From: Bilabrum cf. latius | Taxonomy: Eukaryota; Bigyra: Bicosoecida; Bigyra; Bicosoecida | Length of the DNA: 64,000 nucleotides | NCBI GenBank assembly: GCA_965178125.1 | Contig: OZ237737.1 | Span: forward strand, 1,550,001 to 1,614,000 | Direction: 5' to 3' | Shown: positions 11,807 through 22,634 of the stretch, piece by piece | Numbering within the stretch: the first letter of the stretch is position 1 | How the letters are laid out: every line of letters starts with the position of its first letter | The notes under the pieces: generated by a model | The model's database searches: none | Seen by the model: only the letters and a program-made list of their open reading frames with translations | What the model was told of the DNA's origin: nothing | Translations under genes and position numbers: made by a program

Positions 11807-13567
11807 ATGACTAAACCAGAAGCTGATAGACCTTTCGATGAGTCTCTGCCGGAGCAATATCGCCTCAAACACATTCGGTCGGGCTACAGGCGGGAGACAA
11901 ACAAGGGGTCATGCGGTGATGTTCTAGCAAGCGCCGTGACCTGCCACAACGAAAGCGGCAACATATTCACGCACCTGCTAGCATTTATGATGTTTGTGGG
12001 TTGCCTCGTGCTTGTCATCACCCAGGTAGACTCTGCACAGAAGCACAGCAACGGGGCCCGCGCGCTCAGCGTGGTGCGTCACCGGCTCGACGGGTTCGCA
12101 CGCATGTGGGGCCTACGGCTCGGCGGCATGGAGCAGAATGGTTCGATGGATCACACCCAAGATTCAACGCTCGGTGGGTCCGGCAACGAAGGCCATGGCG
12201 CGGTTGCGACGAACACTTCACCTAACGTAACCAGTATTCCAGCGCTTGGAGGCATGGTGGACACGGCGTCTCGCCTCGTTTGCTTTTCTGGGCATGATGA
12301 TCCTGGAACTGATAGCACCGGACATGGCCCGTCCTGCACGTCGCTCCCGGAGGCGGTAGAATCCGGTGAAGTCGCCGGACTATCTTCTGACCGGCCCGCG
12401 ACTGGCCTCGCGGCCTACTGGGAAGGCATCCGCGAGGGGGCTGACAACACAATTCATGCGTTTGAGGAAAGATTAGAAACGATCGGCCGTGCTTTGGCGA
12501 CCGCGGGTCGCGACGTCTCCCGCCAGGGCCTCCTGCTCCGCGCCGCCGCGATTGCTCGCCTGGACGAGGCCGGCAAGTACGTCGAGCTGGCGACGAGCGT
12601 GGCCGGGGCAGAGGTCGAGGGCGTGCTTCGGCGGGCCGACGAGGCCGTGGAGGCAGCCGTGGATGCCGCCACTCTGGCGCTGGACGCCCGCCTGGGCACG
12701 CACCTGACCATGGAAGAGGCCAAGCTGCAGCAGGAGCAGCAGGAGCGGAACCAGGCGCGGGAGGGGTCCGGTGACGTCGGAGTCGCCGAGGTGGGGGTGG
12801 ATGGCACCATTGTCGCAGGAAAAGATGGTCAGCCGAGCGGCGGTGCATCGCACGACAGCGCAGAGGACTCCGCCGCCGTGCATAGGGGACTGGGAACGAG
12901 GCGGCGGCTGTCTCGCTGGCCGCTCGTCGTGTTCGTGCTCAGCGCGATGGTGTGTCTTGGATGCAGCGTGACGTACCACCTGTTCTACGTCGTGTCCGAG
13001 GAGTGGTTCGGGTTTCTTCAGAGGCTCGACTACAGCGGGATCGCAGTTTTGATCTTCGGGAGCAACATGCCCCCGCTGCAGTACCTGTACTACTGCAGGC
13101 CAGAAGAAAGGACCATTTTCACGGTGGTGTCGCTCGTGTCCTGCGCCGGCTGCCTGTGCATGGGGCTGCTGGAGTTTTTCAGGCATGCGAAGTGGCAGGC
13201 GCCTAGGGCTGGCGTGTTCGTGCTGACGGGGCTGGTGGGAGGGGTGGCGGTGGTGTACGGGTGGCAGCTGTCGGCTGCTGAGCATCCTTAGGTTAGGGAG
13301 GCCCTGTGGAGCGTCGTGATCATGGGGGGCCTATACGTGGGCGGGGCGGCTCTTTACGCGCTGCACATCCCGGAGCGGTGGAGCCAGACGGGTTACTTCG
13401 ACCTGGTGGGCAACTCGCACAACATCTTCCACGTGTTTGTGGGGCTTGCGGCACTGCTGCACTTTAGGACGTCTCTGTTGCTCTTCGACTGGAGGAGGGA
13501 GCACCTGGAGTGCCCCGCCGATGGGTACGAGGGCCTGGGGATGGGGATGGGGATCCACTAGCAGTGA
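11807..13567 (+). CDS. PAQR family receptor / hemolysin-III-like membrane protein
   Basis: The family includes adiponectin and progestin receptors, seven-helix membrane proteins with a zinc site. The N-terminus shows IRSGYR followed by CHNESGNIFTHLLAF, the family hallmark before TM1. After TM1 comes an insert of roughly 280 residues, polar and helical. The fold then resumes with CLGCSVTYHLFYVVSE (zinc His), QRLDYSGIAVLIFGS and PERWSQTGYFD, and ends with SHNIFHVFVGLAALLHF, which supplies the SHxxxH zinc ligands. TAGs are at 13289 (between TM helices) and 13559. The second is followed by one CAG codon and then TGA at 13565, so the exact last residue is uncertain. The 13289 TAG must be sense, because the zinc-binding C-terminus lies after it. 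The product is 586 aa. Confidence 0.88.
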
Positions 13568-13868
13568 GCTGGCAGCATTGGAACCAGTCGGTGAGACCGA
13601 TGGGACTGCTGGCAGGCGCTGGACTGGAGCGAGCACGCGCGCAATCGCACCCTAGCGGCCTCGGCGGACCTTACACGGGTCTAGGCGCGGCCCTCGGGCG
13701 TTCTAGGCGTGCTCTCTGGGAGCATCCATTTTGACACTGACACTTTGCACGCAAATTGTGTGTGGTTCCGACAGAACTATGTCTCTCTGCTCCCTCCCAG
13801 CGGTTCGTCGTGGTTCCTAGCGAACCTCACATTGCTGGACCGAGAAATCGCACCTAAATCTGAGCGGT
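13568..13868. other. intergenic, nothing recognised
   Basis: About 300 bp lie between the PAQR stop and the CABLES-like start. The CABLES frame is open for some way upstream of its ATG, so an alternative upstream start is possible. No RNA gene or repeat was seen. Confidence 0.4.
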
Positions 13869-16800
13869 ATGCTCAACTCTGCGACTCGAAGCCTGTCTTA
13901 GGATGTTCTAGAAACTAGACGGGACAGAGCTAGGCGTGCCCTCCTCGCTTTTTCGGACGGTAGACTTGGGCAATACTCACGCCAACCTCGACCTCATGCA
14001 CCGAGGCAACAGAGAGCAGGCAGTGAGGAAAAGACAACCGCAACGAGGCACAGCGATGTTGAATCTGGGCTGGTTGAAGGCCGTCAGGCTGTAGCGCTTC
14101 CTGGTCTTCCGTGCACCGTTGTGAAGCCGAAAGGGAGATCGGGCAGCGCGCGGTACGAGAAGGCCTTGCTGGACCGCGGCATCGTAGATTCCAGGATCTT
14201 CGTGTGTCCAAGTGGTGGCGATTAGTACAGTGATTCCGCCAGCACGGTGGGCCGCGCATATCCGATGTTTTCGTTCTCGGTGCTGGGCTACGACCCACAC
14301 GAGGACGAATACAACCACAAGCGAGCGCAGTCCGCCCCCCAGCTGGCCAAGCAGAGATTTGGGGAGCACTTGGTGAGTGCGGCAATACAAGCCGCTGGTG
14401 GCTCTAGCTCTGCTCGGGCGGGGAGTGCGGTGACCGGCACGGGCGGCAGCTCGGCCATGCTGGACGACGGCACGTCCTGGATGCAGTTCGGCCGCAAGCA
14501 GGTGTCTTTCCGGGACCTTCTGTACCCCACCTGGGGCGCGCTCACCGACGAGCCGGACGACCTGGAGCATGGGACGGACCCACCATGGGAACGGGGGCAC
14601 CCGGGGGGCGCAGCGGCGGCCAGCGCTGGCCGTGTTCTCACAGTGCCGGGCGCTCCTGGACCCGGCGGGTACAGCGATGGCGGAAGCAGTGCCGGTCGAT
14701 TTGGAGCGGGCGTGTCTGGCTGGACCGGCGCGGGAGCGGGAGGTGGCCCCGGGCTGCACCTGGAGACGGAGCTCTCGAGGATGGGGGCCGCCGTCAGGGC
14801 CGTCCGGAGGGCAATTGCGCGGCGCCTGCGGAACCGAGCAGGGCCGGCATCAGGTCCTGTACCCGGATCGCTCTCGGGCGGGCCCGTGCTCCGTCTGCGG
14901 AACCTCGATCGGGACGCGCTGGCAGCCGAGGAGTCTGCCCGTCGTGCACGCGTGGAGTGGGGCATGGGCACGGGTTCGCTGCCCGCCTCTTTGGACTCTG
15001 CAGAAGCGATGCGAGCGGCGGCCGATGGGATGCTGGCCTCATCTCCTGGGCTGCTAGAGCTGGTGTCTGCGCGTGCCGCGGCCCAGCGCGCCCTAGGCAG
15101 GCCAGAGGCATCGGGGGAGACCGGGGGCCTGCAGAGGGGGTGCGCGCGCGTGTCGGAGACGGGGTATCGGGTGTCCGTGGTGCCCTTCCAGCCCTGGGGC
15201 CAGGCAAAGCGTTCCTCCAACGAGGCCTTTCTGTCCAACCACGCCTGGCTCCCCCGGGAGCTGGGTCTGACCCACAGCAAGCTGCAACGGCTGCGCAACG
15301 TGCTGGTCGGGGTGGTTCGCAGACTGGACGTCGAGCTTGCGGTGGCAGCGCTGGCTATCATGTACCTGCAGCGGCTGGTGTGGCTGCGCGCTGTCAACAA
15401 GGGGAACCGGAAGGTTGTGGCTGCGTGCTGCCTGCTTCTTGCGCACAAGTTTGCGGCCCCGCAGCCACCGGCCGAGGGCGTGCGTGCGATGATGCTGCCA
15501 GCCCAGCAGGGCGTGCCGCTGGACGAGGAGGAGGAAGGGGAGGAGGAGGGTGGGAACTAGGTCGAGGAAGATAGTTCCTTAGGGAGAGGATGGGGCGAGT
15601 CGAATGGACAGGGGAGTGGCAGCGAGCATAATGCGGCGCAGGCGAGCGAAGTCGACCTGCAAAGCGGAACAGGGCATGAGATGGGGGCTGGCGCAGATGG
15701 AACGGGCGTGAGCGAAGCCAGCGAAGCAGATGTTGAGCGCTAGCCGACTAATTCGCTTGCACCAGACTAGTTGCAGGGGGAGCTAGCACCAGACTAGTTG
15801 CAGGGGGAGCTAGCACCAGACTAGTTGCAGGGGGAGCTTTCGCCGGAAAGTGGCGTGACAGGGCCGGGCCAGCATGTCAGCGACGACAGAGCTGCCACGG
15901 GTGCACCAGGGCCATCTTCAGGGCAGCCCGATGCTCCCTTGTAGCAGCAAGAGGAGGAGGAGGACGAAGAAGAGGAAGAGCAAGAGCTAGAGGGTCAAGT
16001 GAAGGGTGCCGCATTGGGCCCCGCTGAATCGCGGGGCTGGCCGGGCGCCGACGAGGGTTCAAATGGACACGGCAGCGATGACGATGACGCCTCGGACGGG
16101 GCATCCCTCGCGTCTGTCCAGGGCTCCGACTCGGAATCGGAAAGCGACGGCAGCCCCTTGATGGGGGCCCAGGGCCCCGCCCCGGAGCTGAACATGCCCG
16201 GCCCGGGCGTGGTGCTGCGAGCGGCCTGCGAGGCTCTTTAGGTGACCCGCTCCGAGGTGCTGTCCTCGGAGCTGGCAGTGCTGTCCATGCTCGGCTTCGG
16301 GCTGCACGTGCTGCGGGGGCCCCTGGAGCGGCAGCTGCAGCTGATCTGCGAGGACTTTGACGTGGACGCGGCGCAGTATTTCGACGGGGCGGCGGTGGAT
16401 GCCTCGTTCGCGGGGGGTCTGGCGATGGGTGCTGATAGAGGGGGGGGTGCACCTGGGGGTGATGGTGGCGGGGGTTCTCTCATCCGCGGTGGTGGGAGGG
16501 GTGATGGATCGGGTGAGAGGGGGACGTTCGCAAGTGCTCAGAGGAGAACTCAGTAGCAAGGAGCAGCAGCGGGTGTTGCCTCTAGCGTGTCTGCGCATGG
16601 CCTTTAGGCCGGTGACCGGGCTGCAGGTGCCATGCTGCAGGCTGCCATCGCTGCTGGGGAGCACGGATCGAGTGCAGACGCTGATGCAGGGGTCAGCCAC
16701 GGCACAGCTGGGTCCTCGAAGGGGCCCACTGAGGGAGATGCCGCGGGAGAGGCTGGCCCCTTGTCATCAGGCCCTAGGCACGTCGATGAGTGGGCGGGAG

Positions 16801-17354
16801 GAGGCCAAAGCGATGCGATTGCGATTGCGGAAGAGGCCAGAGCGGCTGGTTTGAGCGTGGAGAACGCACAGGATGCGAACGATTTGCTCCGCGTGCTTGG
16901 AGTGCGGGGGGCGAGTATTGCGGGCTAGGGCGGCGATGGCGATGGCGCAGCGGGGGAGGAGGCTGAAGGGGAGGGCGAAGAGTGGGAGTGGGGGGCGCTC
17001 GAGGATGGTCTCCGGGAAGAGGAGGAGGAGGATGGGGTGGATGATGAGGATGAGGGGGGTGATGAGGATGGTGTGTCCGATGAGGATGAGGAGGAGGAGG
17101 AGGAGGAAGGCAGGTATGAGGAAGACGAAGAGGACGAGGCTGCTGGTACATACCAGTAGGTGGACGATGAGCAATAGCATTGGGGCGGTAGCGAGGCACC
17201 GATTGTCGATGAAAGGGATCCGCTAGGGGAAGATAATATGGACGCGCGAGCTAGTCCGGGGCTAGATGACACTGCTGCTGCCGCCGCCGACGCGATTCTC
17301 GTTGCTAGCACCAGCGTGCACGCAATGACCGATGCGGACCTGTCTATACCCTGA
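13869..17354 (+). CDS. CABLES: CABLES-like protein with split cyclin box, 14 in-frame TAG codons
   Basis: CABLES proteins link cyclin-dependent kinases to tyrosine kinases and end in a cyclin-box fold. The ATG at 13869 is followed by RRDRARRALLAFSDGRLG, resembling the conserved N-terminal motif of animal CABLES. Next are GRAYPMFSFSVLGYDPHEDE and the first half of the cyclin box (LGLTHSKLQRLRNVL, VNKGNRKVVAACCLLLAHKF). The second half (TRSEVLSSELAVLSMLGFGL) resumes near 16200, after about 230 residues of acidic, repeat-containing insert. In-frame TAGs are at 13899, 14223, 15558, 15741, 15768, 15795, 15822, 15942, 16239, 16554, 16605, 16926, 17157 and 17175. No in-frame TGA or TAA occurs until TGA at 17352. 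The TAG at 16239 lies inside the cyclin box, where human has an Arg. The product is 1,161 aa, with an Asp/Glu-rich tail. Confidence 0.85.
15759..15839 (+). repeat. three tandem 27-bp repeats, each containing an in-frame TAG
   Basis: Three near-perfect 27-bp units start at 15759, 15786 and 15813. Each encodes LAPD-TAG-LQGE in the CABLES-like frame, so the repeat is a 9-residue protein repeat with one TAG per unit. The unit length is a multiple of three and the frame is kept, which fits coding repeat expansion rather than a CRISPR array. Confidence 0.9.
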
Positions 17355-17495
17355 GGCGCATATGACCGAGGTGTTGGATCATCACATGTCATCACGTCTG
17401 GACTGTTTTAATCTCCCGTAGGACTGTAGCCTCCGCCAAGCTTGATCGTGTCTATTTGAGTAGTTGAGGGCCTTCTGGGCCGCATACTGACCGTC

Positions 17496-20400
17496 ATGTG
17501 CCGTAGGTCGTACTCGAAGCTTGGATGCCAGAGCTCGTCTCCTACCATGTTCTATGCCGCAGCTGAGATCAACTCTGCGGCTGGATTCAAAGCGCCTATT
17601 GACACTTTTGATTATTATCTATCACCCCCGCTCATTGTGGCTTCCACAACACCTCAAAATTTAGCAGCAGGAGGCATTTTTGTATCTTGTTACACTTGCG
17701 ACAGTTGTTACAAAATGGCTCCGGGCGGGCGTGGATTCGGTGTGCCTGCCAGTGTGCAGTGGTGTCCAGTCCAACACACTTGCCCGAATTGCACACGATA
17801 TGCATCACAACGAATCTACGGCAAGCAGTTGACTTTGAGTAGTAGCATGTACAGCCACTGTCCCATCTTCACGTCATGGAGAGCCCTGCCTCTCTAGTGC
17901 CTGTTGCAAGGTGTGCTGCTCGCGGTCGTTTGGAGCGCGTATCCAGCTTCACAAGCAGGTGGGGCCAATCCAACACACAGCATCTTTGTGGGAGTTATTG
18001 CCGGCGTCGTTGCTGCCTTCTAGACTGTCGTTGGAGTGTGGGGAGTTCTATCCGTGTCTCGTCGTGGGACTCTAGGGGTGCAAGAGCCGCACCGCCTGAT
18101 CGATACGTGGTCGTCGTGGATGGCTTGGGCAATAGCATTTGCCAATGCATATCTCTGCGTGCAGCTGCTCGAGGAGCGCCACGCTGCTTCGGCGTTCATC
18201 TTTCCAGAGCGAAGAAATGGAGGCCCTCCGATTTCTGGTGCTTCCCTGTGGGTGGCCCTGCTGCATTTTTCGGTAGAAACGCAAGCCCTCATTGGTCTTG
18301 GTGATATCCTTTGCGATGGCATTGGCGTTCGTGTATTCGCCAGCCTGCAGCAGGTGGTAGGAATCGCGTTTTCAGTTTTTATCATCCAAGGCACCGTCAG
18401 GGAGATCGTGCAGTCCGCGGCAGAGCAAAGAGAGGAGCGAATCCAGAGGCGAGTACGCCGCGTGTTGCGCCAAGAAGAGGAACGCGCCCTCGAGGACCGC
18501 AGTAAGCTGCAAGATTGGATTCGACTGCAGCGCCTGCAGCAAGCCGACTTGGCCTGGCGCACTCATCCTGCCGCCGATTCGCCGAGCAAGGCAGCGCGCC
18601 CTTCGTCCCATCATGGGTCACCAGTAGGCCGCGCAGCATCAGTCGGCCGACCGGCCCCGCCCTCTCCACAGTGGCAGGACGTGGCCCCCGGCTCCTGGTC
18701 GGGGCCGAGCTCGTCGGAGTCCGAGAGCGGCAGCGTAACGAGCGAGGGCAGCGGCTGGGACGCCAGACGGGACAGGAGGCGCGGCAGCTCAGCGTCCCCC
18801 AACGGCGGCGATGATGATGGCGGCGACGACTGGGACCGGCTGGCTGGCTGGGCAGGCGCAGGGGCAGGGGCAGGCGGGGCTGCCAGCAGCAGCGGAGCGA
18901 CCGGTTCTTCCGATTCGGAATCGGAATCAGGCGGCAGGCAGGCTCGGGAAGAGCTGAGGAACAGTGGGGGCGGGCCACTGGTCCCGCCTGTGCTCGCTCT
19001 CCCCGACTCGGCCGCAAAAGCAAGTGGAGACCCATCAGGTGGAGTAGCAAGCGGACTAGGCGCTAATACCAACGGCAGCAGCAGCAGCAGCAGCGGCATC
19101 GTTGGCTCAAGCCCCTCTAGAGGCGGGAAGGAGAAGGCCACCGAGGTGGAGCAGGGCGACATGGCCCCCGGCCCCTTGTTCCCTGGCTCCCCCACGACGG
19201 CCCCGTTGAGCTCCTCGATGGTCGTGCAGCCCACAGGGGCACTGGCAGCGGCGGGGAACAACGGGGCGGGGAACAGGATGAGGGGAAGGGGCAGTAGCAG
19301 CAGCAGGCGCGCGGGCCTGAGTTTGTTGGCTCCCATGTCGCCCCGGTCTGCGGGCGGCAGCAGAGGGGCCACTCGCGGCAGCCACAGCATGCGGGTGGTG
19401 GGCACTAAGCGGAGGCCGAGCGAGGGCAGCACCCACACGCCGGCACGGCGCAAAGGCTCCACGTCTTCTAGAGATGGAAGGCAAGGAGGATGGGGGGATA
19501 TAGGTTCGGTGGTGAGCCGGGTCCGCAGCGCGCGAGCCCCAGGGAACAAGAGCAAGAGCCAGAGCCGGCTGGGAGCCCTCGCCTTCGAGCGGGTGCAGTC
19601 CATGCGGCTCATGCCCAAGCCATCTCCCGACGGGCAGCTGCTCTCGTCGGAATCTGATTCCGAGTCCGGGTCCGAGGGCGGAGGGGCGATCGCGCGCGGC
19701 ATCAGCGACAGGGGCTCGGCCCGCTCGGGCTCCGTGGGCACGGGCCGGAGCCGGGGAGGACCGGGCTCTAGCTCCAGGGGGGCCGCCTCCAGAAGTCTCT
19801 ACGCTCCCGGGGCAGCAAGCATGCGGTCCGGGACGGATGGCCTCGTGCACAGCTCCACTCTCGGCGTGGGGGCCGGGGCCCAGTCGTCGCAGGGCCGCAG
19901 CCAGCTGCCGGTGCGGCGGTGGGTGGGAGCAGCGCACGGAGACGATGGGCCCGTGGCTGCCTCGCCGCTGTGGCGGGCCCGCGGGGGCAATGGACGACTC
20001 CCCGGGTCTCCTGTGGGGAACAGCCCCCTGGGGGTGGGACCGTTGGGGCGTGCTGGTGTCGGTGGGGGAGTGCATGGGGCTGGCATTGGGGTGGATGCGG
20101 ACGGCCGGCCTCCTCCTCTATCGCTCGCTGGCAATGGCACGGGGCGTGGCTCGCGTGTGACGAGTGCAGGGCACGATGGAGGCGCCGGGGCGGGGGTCGG
20201 GCTGGGTGGCGGGTACGCGGGTGCAGCAGCACAGGTGCAGGCAGCACCGGCGGGCGCGGGGGCGACCAGGCGGCGCGGGAGGGGCTGCTGCGCCAGCTCG
20301 TGCCGGGGCCTCGCCCTGATTCTGTGCTGCCGTTGGTGTGACCTGCTTGCTCTGTGGGTAGCGGAGGACTAGGAGAGGGAGTGGGAGGACTCGAGGGTGG

Positions 20401-21770
20401 CCTGGGTCACCACGGGGGAGGGGTCTCCCAGGCCCGGGCCCGTGGACGTGCAGCCGCAGCTACAGCAGCGCGGGGGGGGTCTCGGGGCCCATGGACACAC
20501 CGTGGGGGGTGGCGCCTGGCGGCCTGGCCCCGTGGCGAGGACCTCATCTCGGTTTGCGCTGCTGCTGGACAGCGACGAGGAGGTCGAGGACGAGGACGGC
20601 GAAGGGGCCACTGGTGGGACCGGGAGCGGGCAGGATCGTGGTGGCAGCAGCACACCCACGGCGGTAGCTAGCCGCAGCGATAGCGTGGCAATGCGCAGTA
20701 GCGCGCTGGGCCCCGTGCCCCGACTCCTCTAGCCGCAGGCTCAGGCACAGAGACACGGACAAGGACTTGGCCCGGCAGTGACCCCGCACATTGCAGCGTC
20801 AGGGTCTTCCAGCGTCAGCATCGCCGGCTACCAGACGCTGCCCTTCACACCACCCGTCTCTGGAGGCGTGCGTGGGTCCAATCACCGGCAGGGCGGGCGT
20901 GCACAGGCGCAGGACGACTAGAACGGGGGTGGGTCGTGCCGCTGGGAGTGCTGCGAGCTTGCGTACGTGCTCGAGGGAACTGCGGTGGATGCCGGCGAGT
21001 GCGTGGACCTAGGCTGCTGCCGGCCCTGCGGAGAGGCATGGAGTAAGTGTACCAAGAGTCCTCAGGTCGTGTCGACCCGGCGGCAGGCCAGGCGGAACAT
21101 CTGCTGCGTCTCGGCCGTGCTCCAGGCGCTGCTGCTGACCTCCCTGCTGCTGGCGGGGCATTCCACCGCGCAGGCCCTCGTGGCCCGGCAGGCGTCTTCC
21201 CGTGAGACGATCGGGCTCTGGATCGGGGTGGTGGTACAGGCGCTGCAGGTCGTGCTACTGCTGGCCACTGCGCTCAAGTTCATCCGGCGCGCCTGGCAGC
21301 TGACCGTGTGCTTCGTGCTGCAGAGCTACGTGGCCCTGGTGTTCGCCTTCGCTGGCGTGTACCTGCTGCTCTTCTTCGTAGACCAGGACTCGCTCTTCGT
21401 GCCCAGGAGGGCGTGGACGAACCAGCTGGACATCCCGCTGGCAGCCGCGCCGCACCCCGCCTGGTTCGCAGTATCCCTGTACAGCGAGTTCGCGTACTTC
21501 GCGCTGGTGGTACAGAGCAGCGTGGGCTTCGGGGACGTGTACCCGCTGCTGTGGTGGTCCAGGCTGGCGTGCACACTGCACATGATCGTCGCGGTGGTGG
21601 CCAATGTGGCGCTGCTGGGCTTCGGGCTGACGCACGTCGGCGAGGCCGTGGCGGCTCGTCGCAAGAAGCAGCGGGACCAGCAGCAGGGCCAAGGGCTCAG
21701 CGGGATCGTGCAGGTGATGCAGACGGCTGGGTGCCTGGATGCAGAGGGGAAGTGTACCCAGGGGGGTGAG

Positions 21771-21801
<31 letters not shown>

Positions 21802-22409
21802 TGGGCTCACGTGCGTGCGGAGGGGAGGGGTAGGATGCAGGTGGTGGTGGTTCGTCGGGTGGGCCTGGTGGCAGGGCGCCCGCCCGCCGCGGCTCCCGCA
21901 GGAGGGTGGGGCATGAGATGGGCCAGGGGCAGGGGATGCACGGGAGGGGGGGCTCTGCCCCTGGCAGGCCCGGCGATGGAGGAAGCGGCACCAGTTTTCA
22001 GAGCCTGCTGTCAGACCTCGCCCAGGAGGAGGAAGGGGAGGAAGAGGGGGAGGGGCAGGGGCAGGGCACTGGGCTGGGCAGCTCGAGCCAGCCTGGAGGC
22101 GGTGGTGGAGGGAAAGGGGACGCCATCGGGGCCGGTGCAGGCGCGGGTGCTGCCTCCCAGCTGGCCCTGGAGCAGGCGGCGCTGAGGCTGGGCGGGGAGC
22201 TGCTGCGGACGGGGCCCAGGCTTCGCGCACGGGTGCCGCGGCGGCGGGAGCTGGCACGCGATGGTGGTGCTGGGCCAGGGCGGGTGGGAGTGCAGGTTGG
22301 GGTGGGGCCGAGCCGCAGCAGCAGGAGGGCAAGCGCGGGGGACGGGCTGCTGCGGGCGCCGGGCGTGCGGCTGTCTCCATCCTTGCCCCCGCGGCCGTAC
22401 AACGGCTGA
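17496..22409 (+). CDS. two-pore-domain K+ channel-like protein with giant interdomain insert
   Basis: This is a membrane protein with two pore units. Unit 1 has hydrophobic segments around 17890-18040, then WMAWAIAFANAYLCVQLL, pore loop LHFSVETQALIGLGD and VFASLQQVVGIAFSVFII. Unit 2 has CCVSAVLQALLLTSLLLAG, TIGLWIGVVVQALQVVLLL and LTVCFVLQSYVALVFAFAG, then pore loop YFALVVQSSVGFGDVYP and HMIVAVVANVALLGFGL. The filter of loop 2 is GFG, as in two-pore channels. Loop 1 reads GLG, with Leu at the usual Tyr/Phe position. Between the units are about 870 Ser/Gly-rich residues. TAGs at 17895 and 18021 fall in or beside the first transmembrane segments, and others are at 20370, 20730, 20919 and 21831. 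A run of 10 cysteines follows unit 2 and could be palmitoylated. The stop is TGA at 22407 and the product 1,637 aa. Confidence 0.8.
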
Positions 22410-22634
22410 GGGCCGTTCGAGGAAATCGATTATTGATCGTGCGTGGTTTCGGTGAGGCGCAGGTTTATTCATAGGCTATTTCTACACGCTTTACACCAAG
22501 CGCCTTGGCCAGACTTCGTGTGCAGAGTCTATCGGTACAGGCGCCAATTGTATGGTCAAGCCACCAGCACCAGCACCAGCACCAGCAATCCAAAGTAGAC
22601 CAGCCAGCAACCCTCCTTGCTTCCCAACTCAACC

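Noticed and set aside
15759-15839. CRISPR-like array
   Set aside because: The three 27-bp units are directly abutting with no spacers, lie in a coding frame, and the genome is eukaryotic.
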